From Didymodactylos carnosus (Eukaryota > Rotifera > Eurotatoria > Philodinida > Philodinidae), in contig CAJNOQ010000504.1 in NCBI GenBank assembly GCA_905250885.1, positions 1 through 48,620 of the forward strand: a DNA stretch of 48,620 bases, given 5' to 3'. A program made the position numbers and the translations under genes. Under the pieces are notes generated by a model that worked only from the letters and a program-made list of their open reading frames with translations, had not been told where the DNA came from and searched no databases. Below, piece by piece: positions 12,301-22,464 of the stretch. Each line of letters opens with the position of its first letter. Positions within the stretch are counted from its first letter, which is position 1.

Positions 12301-13049
12301 AAATCCTGGTTCCGATCGCTGGTTCCAAACGGGTACCAAATCTGAGATGAATATTAAAAATTACCCGTAATCAAGAATATTTCAATGAAAAAGACAGTTG
12401 GGTAGATTCCCTCGGTAGAAAGTGCGTAAACAGTAATAGTTTCTAGGATAGAGATTCTGTTTTCCGTTGATAGAGCAATAAGCAATCCATGAGTATTTCG
12501 TCCACACAATTGCTCTTCTGAACAGAAATATCAAGACTAATAAAAGTAAAAAAGAAATAATTCTTAATTGGACACTTACGTATGTTTCTGCATGTATCAT
12601 TTTTTAATGTTTATTCTAATCTAATCAAATCGAATTTTAATCGAATCTAGTTAAATAATCTGGTGGATGTTTTAAGAAAGTGGATTTGATAAATACTACT
12701 TAGTAAACCGCAGAGTAAAATAAAATAAAACCAGAAAATCTTTTCTTCTATGCTTTAACTAATAACACAACGTGTTTTTTTTGCTCCCTTTAGATTCAAT
12801 GATATTCTTACTACTACAAATGATCAATTAATCGGAATGAGACAGAAAACTGTTGAGCATGCTGATAATGGAGAATTATCAAAATCAGAAAAGTATTATA
12901 TACAATTTCGTCAAGATTTTGAATATTTAGATAACAAGGTAAATGAAATGATTCATGAACAAAAAATTAAATATGAAAGATTAGCGATGCTCATTAAAAG
13001 ACAACGAAAAGTCGAAAAGAGTAAACACTATAGTGTCGAGAGTGATTAA
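9330..13049 (+). CDS. Tandem RRM RNA-binding protein
   Basis: Three exons join in phase: 9330-9633 (..CTAG|GTAATG), 10716-11046 (..TTAG|GTAAGG) and 12794-13049, giving 296 residues. RRM1 (about 13-90) has RNP2 CYVGNT at 16-21 and an RNP1-like DYRFVKYA at 56-63. RRM2 (about 103-180) has RNP2 LFILKI and RNP1 SFGYIEF near 141-147. The C-terminus is a charged helix (KIKYERLAMLIKRQRKVEKS). The layout suggests an hnRNP/DAZAP1-like single-strand RNA binder of nucleus or cytoplasm, but RRM1 is degenerate (no aromatic at the usual RNP1 position 3) and I cannot name an orthologue. The start at 9330 is chosen because an acceptor-like TTTTTAG precedes it and the upstream ATG at 9288 would read through that site. 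Both introns (1.1 and 1.7 kb) carry transposon debris. Confidence 0.8.
9691..10650. repeat. Fold-back element in intron 1 of the RRM gene
   Basis: The outer arms are about 9691-9798 and 10572-10650. The inner arms about 9800-9940 are mirrored by 10450-10560 (shared ATAGAGGAAATACTGC and TCTTCGATCTCGACAATTTT). All lie in opposite orientation around a unique centre. It belongs to the same family as the solo arm at 6165-6286 and has no coding capacity. Confidence 0.7.
11306..11573. repeat. Inverted repeat in intron 2 of the RRM gene
   Basis: The left arm (about 11306-11420, with GCTTTCAACAGTATCATCAT and GAATGACTATTGAAATT) is mirrored at about 11466-11573. Two small length differences separate the arms: the left arm carries an extra repeat of about 12 bases (AGTAAAATCATT) and the right arm an extra GTATCACA-like unit. 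It is a short MITE or fold-back with a 45-base loop. Confidence 0.7.
12149..12322. mobile_element. hAT-type MITE in intron 2 of the RRM gene
   Basis: The ends resemble the common hAT terminus (TGGCGGAGCCA on the left; the right end reversed reads CAGCGATCGGAACCAGG). Just inside, GGGCTAGAC and the complement of GTCTAGC pair, as do two GGGCT-GAGCC motifs. It is flanked by an imperfect 8-base direct repeat (GTCCAAAC at 12141-12148, TTCCAAAC at 12323-12330), the size typical of hAT insertion. It is markedly GC-richer than its surroundings and has no transposase. Confidence 0.6.
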
Positions 13050-13100
13050 GTTTTATGTAAATACATGTTCTCTGTGTTATGTACTTGTTTTATTTATCGA

Positions 13101-13106
13101 AATAAA
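13101..13106 (+). terminator. Poly(A) signal of the RRM gene
   Basis: AATAAA, 52 bases after the stop codon at 13049, in the expected place for cleavage and polyadenylation of the RRM transcript. Confidence 0.6.
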
Positions 13107-13496
13107 TTTGTTAATGATATTAATTTTTCGTGATCAATTTAATACTATAAACAGTACTCATTTTTTGAGACAAACATTGGATAAAAAGTAAGAATAGCCA
13201 GGACTACACTAGCGAACGAAACTAGAAAACAAAAAACTTTCTCTGGAATATGTGTCTACAAAGTTCAGTGTAACTTAAACATATTCGTTTGATCAAGATT
13301 GTTGGTTTTTATACACTAGTAATCAATGTACTAGGTTAATCCCAGACTGGTTCTAAGTACTGTGACACTCTTCATTGTCTTTATTTTTTCAGAGCTACTG
13401 AACTAATCGATGAGATGGATTAAAGTTATTCACTTTGTTGAGAAGATCAGCATTTTTTCAGTGTAAAAATGCTCTTTATTGTTTTTAGATCTGATT
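13107..13496. other. Intergenic gap between RRM and F-box genes
   Basis: AT-rich and without coding character. GTTTTTAG at 13481-13488, just before the F-box ATG, may be the acceptor of a leader intron. Confidence 0.35.
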
Positions 13497-13868
13497 ATGA
13501 TACTTTTCGAAGAGTTACCTCCTGAAATGTTAATGTGTGTATTTCAGTATGTGCCATCAATTGATTTGTATCGAACGTTTCATAATCAAAATTCTAGACT
13601 AAATTCAATACTTAATGATGTTCAATGGAAAATCAATTTAGCACATTACTCACAAGAAGAGTATAACTATTTATGTCGATTCATTATTCCAACCTATTCA
13701 AAACAAATTACATGTTTAAAAGTTTCCAATCAATATTTCAAATCATTTTTATTAAAGTTTTCACTAGAACAATTTATTAACTTACGATCATTAACATTAA
13801 TTTGTCACACCGGATTAAATAGTAAAAACAATTCACACTTAAATTATGAGAAAGAGGAGAGAACTTAA
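13497..13868 (+). CDS. F-box protein, probably truncated
   Basis: A 123-residue frame opens with an F-box: FEELPPEMLMCVFQYVPSID, followed by LYRTFHNQNSRLNSIL (about residues 4-40). This is the hydrophobic pattern that binds Skp1 in SCF ubiquitin ligases. The next 70 residues (ITCLKVSNQYFKSF, LEQFINLRSLTLICH) look like the start of a leucine-rich substrate-binding region. The frame then stops after KEERT, much shorter than the 400-600 residues usual for F-box/LRR proteins, and no continuation is visible downstream. It is either a truncated copy or a gene with exons I could not place. The start at 13497 puts the F-box at the extreme N-terminus, as is common in this group. Confidence 0.6.
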   Translation: MILFEELPPEMLMCVFQYVPSIDLYRTFHNQNSRLNSILNDVQWKINLAHYSQEEYNYLCRFIIPTYSKQITCLKVSNQYFKSFLLKFSLEQFINLRSLTLICHTGLNSKNNSHLNYEKEERT

Positions 13869-15970
13869 GTTAATATTTCTTATAATGGCTATAAAAAAAA
13901 TAGTTTTTTATGTATCTCTGGCCAATATCATTTTTTAATGTAAAATATTGTTATTCTTGCGTCATATTTATGATCAGACAAAATCCTAGAGTACATCTGG
14001 CTATTGGCAAATATTTTGAGAAAAATATTTTTCTCGTTGTAATTTCGATGTCTGAAAAAAATGTTTCAGTTAAAAAGAAGAATCTTTTTTAGGATAATTC
14101 TCTGATTCATTTTTGCAGAAGCGGGAAAATCATTTAATTTTGACTGATATACTTAGTTTTGGCTAGTCTATACTATAACTTTTATTTTCTATTCTAGATT
14201 ACATACTATGTTTAGAAAGTTAATTTGTCTTTTATCTTAAATATATATCTTGTATAAAATCTTGTCCTTCTCTAATACTATTACTACAATTCTTGTTTGT
14301 TCAGTGAAAAAACTACTTATATCATTAAGATACGTTACACAATTATTGTTGAATTAATTATCGTTTTCTCATAATCGATTGTAATTCACATACACCTTTA
14401 TTAAAATCATTAACAGTTTACGATTATATATATTATTACTCGAATTGTTCTTAGTAAGTATTAATTAGTTTTAAAATAATACTCATGACAAAAATCTATT
14501 TTGTTTAGTTATAAAATCGTCGTTGTGCTCAAGAACATGTGTTATCAGATAAGAAAATTTGTATCAAAAGATTTTAGTCATTCTGTAGTTCAAAATGAAA
14601 TATATTTTGGATTTTACACAATTGTAATAAATTGATAAGATGATAAAAATAACAGTTTCTATCTAAAATATGAGAACATTGATCCGGCGAATAATATATT
14701 AAAGAAAAGCAATCATCAAATGAGAGGTAACATAGCGCTGACTGTGTTTGTTTATATATTTATTTGCTACTGTTTTTCCACAGGTACACGTATCTATTAT
14801 ACTGTTCATGAAATATTACATTGCAATGAAATTTTCAATTATGACTCACATCATCGCCATCATCATTAACATGAAAATCGTTCATAATGATCATGGTAGT
14901 GCTATTAGACAAAAATAATAAGCAAAATTCATCAGATACCGATCATTCATCGATACCGAGTTATAGGGTTTCTAAAGTTGAAAAACTTGGTTTTTGAGAC
15001 ATTTTTCAGTATTTTTTCTGTAACTCGCTAAGGAAAGGTTTAAAATAAAATTCCAAAAAACTATCTCTGCAATAGTATCTTGAATACCTCTGGTAAAATT
15101 TTTAACTCAATCGGATGAAATTTAAGGGGGTCGTAATGTGATACAATGAAAAACCAAGTTTTCTGAAAAATTGGTGAACGGCAATAGTTAAAAACTTGAA
15201 ACAAAAACGAAAAAGTACTCCATTGAGTTTCCGATCAGTTTTGAAAGTATAAAGCCTTAGTGACTTTTAGTTCTTATTTCACAGTATTTCTACGGAAAGC
15301 CCAAAAAGAGGGGTACTCTTAAATCATTAGGAAATGATTTCAATGTAGAATAAAAGTATTAAAAACAAATTTTCAAATATTAGATAAGTGAGCGATAGTA
15401 AAAAAATAGATTCAATAAAGAACCATAATTTTACCGGTATTAGATCGAACCTTGGTGAACCAGTTCTTTTCATTCACCATTTATGTAGGTTTTGTTTTTC
15501 GTCTAGATTTCCAAGAATTTGATTTCTGAAGTGGTTAATGACGTATATATAAATTTCTGACTAATCTAATTCGTAAACAGCAAATAACTTGATGACAACC
15601 GTGAAAATAATGGCGCAGGTGAACTTGACAATGTTCAAAACACGAGTTTAAGTTTCATTATTAATTTGTATAATAAATGTTAACATAAACTGAAAAATGT
15701 TTCTTCTGCTGATTTTTTTCTCTTATTTGTTTAATTTAACTTTCTGTACATGATGTAAGCATTTCTTTAATTGACTATTTGTTCATTTTTTGTATATGTT
15801 AAATTTTTCGCATAATTTTTGTATACGATGTACGAATTTGTAATAAAAGACAATGTAGATTTTTTTTGCTAAAAGCTGATTGTTAATTGATTGATCATTT
15901 AATCTTATTAGACGGTTAAACTAATGATTTTTAAAATTAAATAATAGCAAGTACATATTCTGTTTCAGAA
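13869..15970. other. 2.1-kb region with no gene recognised
   Basis: Very AT-rich, with only short frames. 14950-15350 has a different texture, resembling old repetitive DNA (a GAAAAACTTGG motif at about 14979 and an AAAAACCAAG run at about 15149 in opposite senses), but I could not define element ends. TCTGTTTCAG at 15960-15969 immediately before the next ATG is a good splice acceptor and suggests a leader intron. Confidence 0.35.
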
Positions 15971-18900
15971 ATGTCAGATAAGGATGTTTTTGAACATCAC
16001 ACTCATTCAATTCATAAATGCGTCGAGACACTTCGTTTAGAAGGAGAATTCATATATGAAAAACTATCAAAAATATTTAAAATGTGGAACGAAAAATTGT
16101 TATGTGATGGTGAAATGGTTGGAATTTATATTTTGTGCTATATTCAATATCGGAAACCGGATACGTGGTTACAAACAAAGCGAACACAAACACTTTGTAC
16201 AATGGAAGATGATTCTAATTTTATATCACTCTATGATATTTCATGTTTACAATTTAATGATAAAACTCGTCGACGCTTACCTCTTCGTCCCACTATTTAT
16301 TCTCTGTTTGGTAATTATGTTTTACAAACAATTCCTCTACCGGTTTCTCGCTCAATTGTTAGATGGTTAGAGCCCGAGCAACACTGGAAACTCACACTGA
16401 TGACTATTATTCCATCGCCATTTCAAGTATTGAGACAACAGTCACAGGGAGAACGAGTAGTAACAATGATTGTGGAAAAGGAGACAATGTCTAAGTTAAT
16501 CATGAATGAACACGATGCTTTTAGGTAAGAACAGTGTGAATATTCAGCTACTATTCATTTCCAAAACGGTGTCTGTGGGTATTTTTCGAACATAACTTTT
16601 GATCGCATAGCGATAGAAGCCTGCAATTTTCGCCATTCGAGAGTCAAGACCAGCTGAACGCATCTTTTCATTAAAAAAATAAGGCAGCAAATCTTTCTCA
16701 AACATAGGGCCTTCAAAAGATCTCTAAAATCAATTCGTAGCTGTAAAACTTCAAATACAAATAAATGTACTGGTTTCTTTTCATGGATAGATAGTCTAGA
16801 GTGGCGCCAAAAAAGTGAGTAAATAAAAACGTTCTCTTGTAGTTCTTTATTGACATCAAATTTTCCGGGAGGCTCAGAACTGCTATGAAATGATTTGTGA
16901 GAACCGCATAGATGACTGAAACATACGTAACCAACCATGCTCAGTCTTGTGATAATATTTATTTTCATTAAAAATTTTAGAAAACTAATCGAAATCTAAC
17001 TTCAAAATTTTAAAATATACTCTGTTTAAGCCTCTTCACGTTGTTAGACTCTTAAACTTGGAAGTATAGTAAATTTAATGAAACGCCTTAGATCTGTTTA
17101 TATGGTTTTCTGGAAAACTTAAAGGAGTGACCTCCCCGCCATATGAACCTTCGAATATATCTCATTTTGTAGAGGACACTGAAGTACATATACTCAAACT
17201 TTTTTCCAGTTCGTGATTGGCTAGATTATAAGAATTTAAAGTTTGTTTTACGGTTAAAAGTTGCTTGATCATGGCTGTTTTTAATAATTTTATCTCGGAC
17301 ACATGACAGAAAATAAGTAGACGACATCGTTATTGTGCAGGAGTATCGTATATGATGTATAGTCACAACTCGGTTGAAGAAAATCAATATAAATCATTGT
17401 TTCATACGTGTTCAATCGCTAATCAGTACTAACTATTATTGATTTTAATCAAGGTCATCCCTTTCATTTTATTTTTTGAAGCTAACAGTTGAATGAAAGA
17501 AATCGTGCGATACATTTAGAAAGAGCTTTTCAAGCATTACAAGATGTTTTATTTACTTATTTTTATGAACTGGTCTTCAAGAGGAGGAATTCCGAGAAGG
17601 GTTTCGAAACCCCCTATACGATTTTATAGGATTGCGCTACTAACATTATGAAGATAAAGTCAGTTTTCTCTAGATTTCTGCACGTTTCCAAGAAACATAT
17701 ATTGCTACGAGATTCAGCGTGGTTGATTTCCAAGCTACCAAAAGCCAGTGGATATCAGGTCCTGGAGCTTCTAAAAAATCCAAGATCACATCTCAACCGT
17801 TGAAAATCAAGATCTCATTTTACTAACGTTTCAAAGAGGATACTTTGTAAAATAAAGGAAAACAACAATATATTCTCACTTTGGTTTTTGGAGAATCAAA
17901 CGAGTTTTTCAGAGATCTACACAGAAACCTATCTTTAAAAAGATTGTTAAATTTCATTTACTTATGCAAAGATACGTCAAAGTCTTGACTTCAAAATGCT
18001 GAAAATCCGAATTCTTTAGCTCTTTTCGTTCTCGAGATATTCAAAACACAACTGAGACCATTCTTGTTTTTTCTCGATAGTAGTTGACCACGGTTAAAAT
18101 ACGTCGTCAAAACCTTGCCAAATTTTCTGAGAAAAAAGTTCCGCAAGAAAAAATGTTAACCGTATTGTGACGGGCGTAAATAAGATTTTCTGTCATTCAG
18201 TGGGAAAATCTTAAAACAAATTTACTTTAAAAAAGTTTTAATTTTAAATTCACCTGTTTTTAGTTTTTAAAAAGATGTTTAAGCCAGAAGAGAAAAAAAC
18301 CACTTATTGGCACAGTTCAAAGATGTGGCGAATAGTTTTCGTAGTTTCATTCCAGTATGCTTACTTCATAAAATTTGGCAAGAACTTTTCAAAAATACTT
18401 TTTGTTTCTCCAGCAAACTCAATGGAGAAAAAAAGTACCCCAAACCCTATAACTCAGGAGCAAACGTTTTCAATCGAAAAAATTTCAAGATAAATGTAAC
18501 TCGACGAGCTCTGCAATATATCTGAAAATTGAGGAGGTTATTCCCAAAAAATATCCACAGACATCGTTTTTTGAATGAACAGTAATGGCCACTCTAATGA
18601 GCACAAACACAAGATGCTCCTTTACCTATTTTATGATTTTTTTTTTGGATTTAGTTTCATATTACATGATTTATGTCATTCCAATAAATTTTATTTAAAT
18701 CAAGATAATTTTCATGGTCAAGTTGGCTTTTATCGTCTCATTTTGCAAGCAATTGATGCTGATTTGTTTTCATCAAAAATGTTAGAATCGGACTCACAAT
18801 TTTCTCAAGAATTTGACTATTGTATATCGGATATGAATACATACTGTGTTCATCTATTAAAATATCTCAAAGCCTGTCTTCTATTTCATTTTTTAAGAAT

Positions 18901-19102
18901 AAATGGACAAAGAATTGAAGAAAAATTAAATTCAGAAAGTCAATACATGTACGAACAATTTCTCGAACAATTGATGAAACTATGGAACATGAATGATGAT
19001 GAAAAAGAAGCCGTGAGATGTTTGAATAGTGATGAATTTCGAGCTAAAGAACATTGTACAATTTTACAAAATTATTTTGAGACACATGGACTTTTAAAAT
19101 AA
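15971..19102 (+). CDS. Conserved-looking protein of unknown function with HDLxH motif
   Basis: Two exons, 15971-16524 (..TTTTAG|GTAAGA) and 18655-19102 (after TTGGATTTAG), join in phase to give 333 residues. The splice junction falls inside a dense motif block, NEHDAFRFSFILHDLCHSNK followed by FHGQVGFYRLI, which supports the join. The protein is soluble, with no signal peptide or membrane helix. It has a mixed first half (LRPTIYSLFGNYVLQTIPLP, PEQHWKLTLMTIIPSPF) and a helical, acidic second half ending HGLLK. The spaced His/Asp residues (HDAF, HDLCH) could be a metal or catalytic site, but I cannot name the family. The 2.1-kb intron contains no clear gene. The ATG follows a strong acceptor, and AATAAA overlaps the stop region near 19098. 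Confidence 0.75.
16525..18654 (+). other. Intron of the HDLxH gene
   Basis: A 2130-base intron bounded by GTAAGA and TTTAG. Short frames at 16555-16968 (minus) and 18275-18525 (plus) show no domain or splice support. No element boundaries were recognised. Confidence 0.6.
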
Positions 19103-19364
19103 AAAGTTTTGTATATTTTTTTGTTTTTAGAGTCAATTTTAGCTGATCATTAAAAATAAGATATTATATTGACGCTAACGTCTAAATTTATCAAATATGA
19201 ATAATTGAAAAGTGTCTGCTGCTGCAAAAAAACAGATGAGTTTTTTAATGTACAATTGTTTAATCATTCTTTGACTTTCAATTCTCATTAGTCAATTTTC
19301 ACATTATTATTCTCAATTTTAATAAAATAGATCGTATCTATACAATTTATCAAAAATATTTTTC

Positions 19365-22300
19365 TCATAGTTTATTATTAGCATTTGTTGTTTGACTCAT
19401 TTGTTGTAATATTTCATTTGTATTTGTTAAATATTTACTCGTACCACTACTACCGGCTAAACATTCTTCTGTAAATGTTACTACTGTACAATAGCCATCT
19501 TCTGAACATGTAATGAATAAACGTCCATCATGTGACCAAGAACCATCTGTTATTGTTAATAAATGAATATTTTTTACATAAGCAAATGGTTCTTGAGATA
19601 AATTATCAAAAAATAATATCGATGATTTTGTTAAAACAGCAAATAATTGACGATATGTTCCATTATTATCTACAGATGTAAATAAACCGTTGCAAACAAT
19701 AACACCAATTACTTCTTGATCACCGCATGGAATTATATTTGATGGACGATTCATATCTTTGAATGTTGTTGGAAATAAATAAGCACAATTGACCTGACCA
19801 ATAACAGCGGGGGATGGTTCTTGATCACTAGATGACCGTCGTTCTTTAGTCGATTCTTGACATTCTTGATGATCATTTGCTAAGTAAATACAAAGTTTCT
19901 GAGTGAATTACATTAGATAATTACAAAAAAATCATAAACATATTTTTTCTCCACTTCTAGTTCTTCTTAAAACTTGCGTGAAACAGTGGGATCTTACTCA
20001 TTATTAATCTTAGAAGCATTAAATATTTTTGTCGCGAATAATAACAATGAAGATATATCTGAGTATGTTATACGTACTTTGATTCTGATTATTTAACCCA
20101 TTAATAACTGTTTGATCTAAACATCCAGCTGGTACAATTAAACAACTTCCATCTGGTAAATAATTAGCACGACGAAAAAATGTTGGAGCATTTTCATCCA
20201 AAAATAACATTTGACCATTGCTACTATTTGTTCCTGGTATTTTTGTTATTCCATCTCTTTCTGGAGATTTTAGTCCTACTACTGTTGTTGTCGTTGGTGG
20301 TGGTTCATTTTCAGGCAATGTTACGCTAGTAAATTGTCCTCTTAATTTTCTTATATTATGAACACATGTAAACTTTTTATTAAATATTCTTAACGATTTA
20401 TCTGTTGATAATGTGGCAAAATATTTTAGAAATGGATGAATACAGACGCCTTGCACATAACCATGAATATCTGTACGAAAACAAAAACATTAAATATTAT
20501 GATAAAAGTCAAATGAGAGGCGAACGTACAACGAAAGAGAAAATATTATATTTCATAAAACTGAAAAATATTCTTACCTGAAAATAAATGTAATTTTTGT
20601 CGTTGTTGAACATTCCATAAAATAGCTGTTTTATCAAAGCTTCCACTCAATATCATTTCATCGTTCGATGACCATTGTAAATCGAGAACGGCCTCTAAAT
20701 GACCATGTAGTACAATATAATTTGTCCATTTTTCTTTTGATAATAATTCAACATCATCATTCCAACCTAAACCATTTACACCTTGTTGTTGTTCAGATGT
20801 TGATTTTATATCACCAGTATATTTCCAAACATAAATCAGACTGTCATCGCTACCTTCAATAGATGAGAAAACAAGATGAAAATAGTATTACATCCGTTAA
20901 ATAAAACATATTTTAGCAGAGATGAACATAAAAAGCTTAGATAATTTTGTTTCTAGTATTAGTGTTTCTTCAGTATTATTCACTGAGTAAAAATGTGTGC
21001 TTAAGCTCATCCGATTGAGAATTTAATTTTCTTCAAAACTAGCTAATTTAATTTCTTTTTGTTGAAGAATATCTAAAATTAAAATGTTTTAAATTTCACT
21101 GGTATACAGGAAGAGAAAGAATTTTATACCTTACTAATCAGTCTTATTTTAATTTTTTTCAAACGTTAGATTCTGTTTTAGAAAGACCAAAAACTGACAT
21201 TGACAACAAAGCGACAAGTAAAGCGAAAATGTTTAAAGATCCAAAAGTCAAATTTCATTGAAAAATTGAACTCAATTCTCTATAAAACTGCATTAGTTTT
21301 AATAGGAAATAGTCTTAATTCCATGATTCAAATTCATCCAACATTTATCTTTTTTGAACTAACACTACCGCTAAAAAAACATCTTAAAATATAATTAAAA
21401 GATGCAAAATTAACAGGGAATTGTTTTAGTGTAGAACTGACTTCATTTTAAAACAGAATTTATCTTTCAATTATTTTTGACAGAGTAACTAGACCATTTT
21501 ATTTTTTCGTATTCCACAACAAAAAGAGTACAAGAGGAAGATTTTTTCTCGATAAATAACATCGAAGAAACATTAATACTAGCACTGATGAACAAAAACA
21601 AACAAAAATAAAATTTCATGATTTTGTGAATGCATTAAATTAAGTTGGGAAAAGGAATAGTTTGCACAATTGCCTGATGATGATCAAAACGCCTGTTGCT
21701 TCTTCGTTTATTCTATAATTTACGATTTAATACAGTACGAATAATACAAAAACGATATTAATCATCATCATTATATCACAACATTATTAATGGCTAAGAT
21801 AGTTACTGCAAAACATGCTAATAAACATAAAGACATAAAGAATAATACAGTCATTGTTAATTCACATAAAAATTGTTTTCTCCTGTTTGAAATTTAATTC
21901 AGTTTTCTGCATAAAACTTCTTTTCTTTAGCTCTGCTCTTATGAAATGTATTCTTGTTCAATAAGTACATTTATTTGTTTACAACATTATGTAGGCCTCA
22001 TACTCAGTTTCTGATATTGAAGAGTTGTTTACAGAACTAAGTTGCACAAACAAGTTCCACTTCACTATAAAACCGTATATTTCAGCGAATCAAAGACTGA
22101 TCTACCAAAATCTTGTTTATCAAATGTTTTTTTCTGAAAGATCGAAATTGTTACCTGACGCTAAATATTGTCCATCTGAATTCCATCGGATGACATTAAC
22201 CGATTGCTTATGACCTTTTAGTGATGAAATAAGTTCAATTTTGGGCTGCCATGGTTGTTGTTGTTGTTGTTGAGGGAGTTCAGTTGTTGTTGCGGATGGA

Positions 22301-22464
22301 ATAGTTAAGGGTATAGGTAACGCTTGTGACGTATCTAATAGCCATAAGTAAATTGTACCTCTAGTACCGCCTGTAACTAAACGCGAAGAGTTTGTCGGAT
22401 GAATTGAACACGTATATAATGGATCACAGAAATGCCATGATATTTGAGGTACAGAAACATTCAT
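19365..22464 (-). CDS. CHAF1B: Chromatin assembly factor 1 subunit B (p60), WD40 protein
   Basis: Four exons in phase: 22464-22155, 20853-20578, 20470-20078 and 19879-19365, giving about 497 residues. The product is the p60/Cac2 subunit of CAF-1, which deposits H3-H4 behind replication forks. It shows the family's N-terminal start (PQISWHFCDPLYTCSIHP), WD repeats (SVNVIRWNSDGQYLASG; AVLDLQWSSNDEMILSGSFD; YVQGVCIHPFLKYFATLSTD) and the diagnostic FFRRANYLPDGSCLIVPAGC block. It ends with the last blade (PFAYVKNIHLLTITDGSWSH, EDGYCTVVTF). A Gln run interrupts blade 1-2. The C-terminus stops soon after the propeller, shorter than the vertebrate tail, which carries Asf1-binding and PCNA-related regions. 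The segment expected between PAGC and DHQEC (a TYxFSR-like strand) is thin, so the 20078/19879 junction may be imperfect or hide a small exon. Intron 1 is 1.3 kb; the others are short. Confidence 0.88.
20854..22154 (-). other. Intron 1 of CHAF1B
   Basis: A 1301-base intron (GTAACA...GAAG). It contains no recognisable gene or element; the plus-strand frames inside it are AT-rich noise. Confidence 0.6.

Noticed and set aside
16555-16968. Minus-strand 137-residue frame inside the HDLxH gene intron
   Set aside because: No recognisable domain; it is probably a chance opening in intron sequence.
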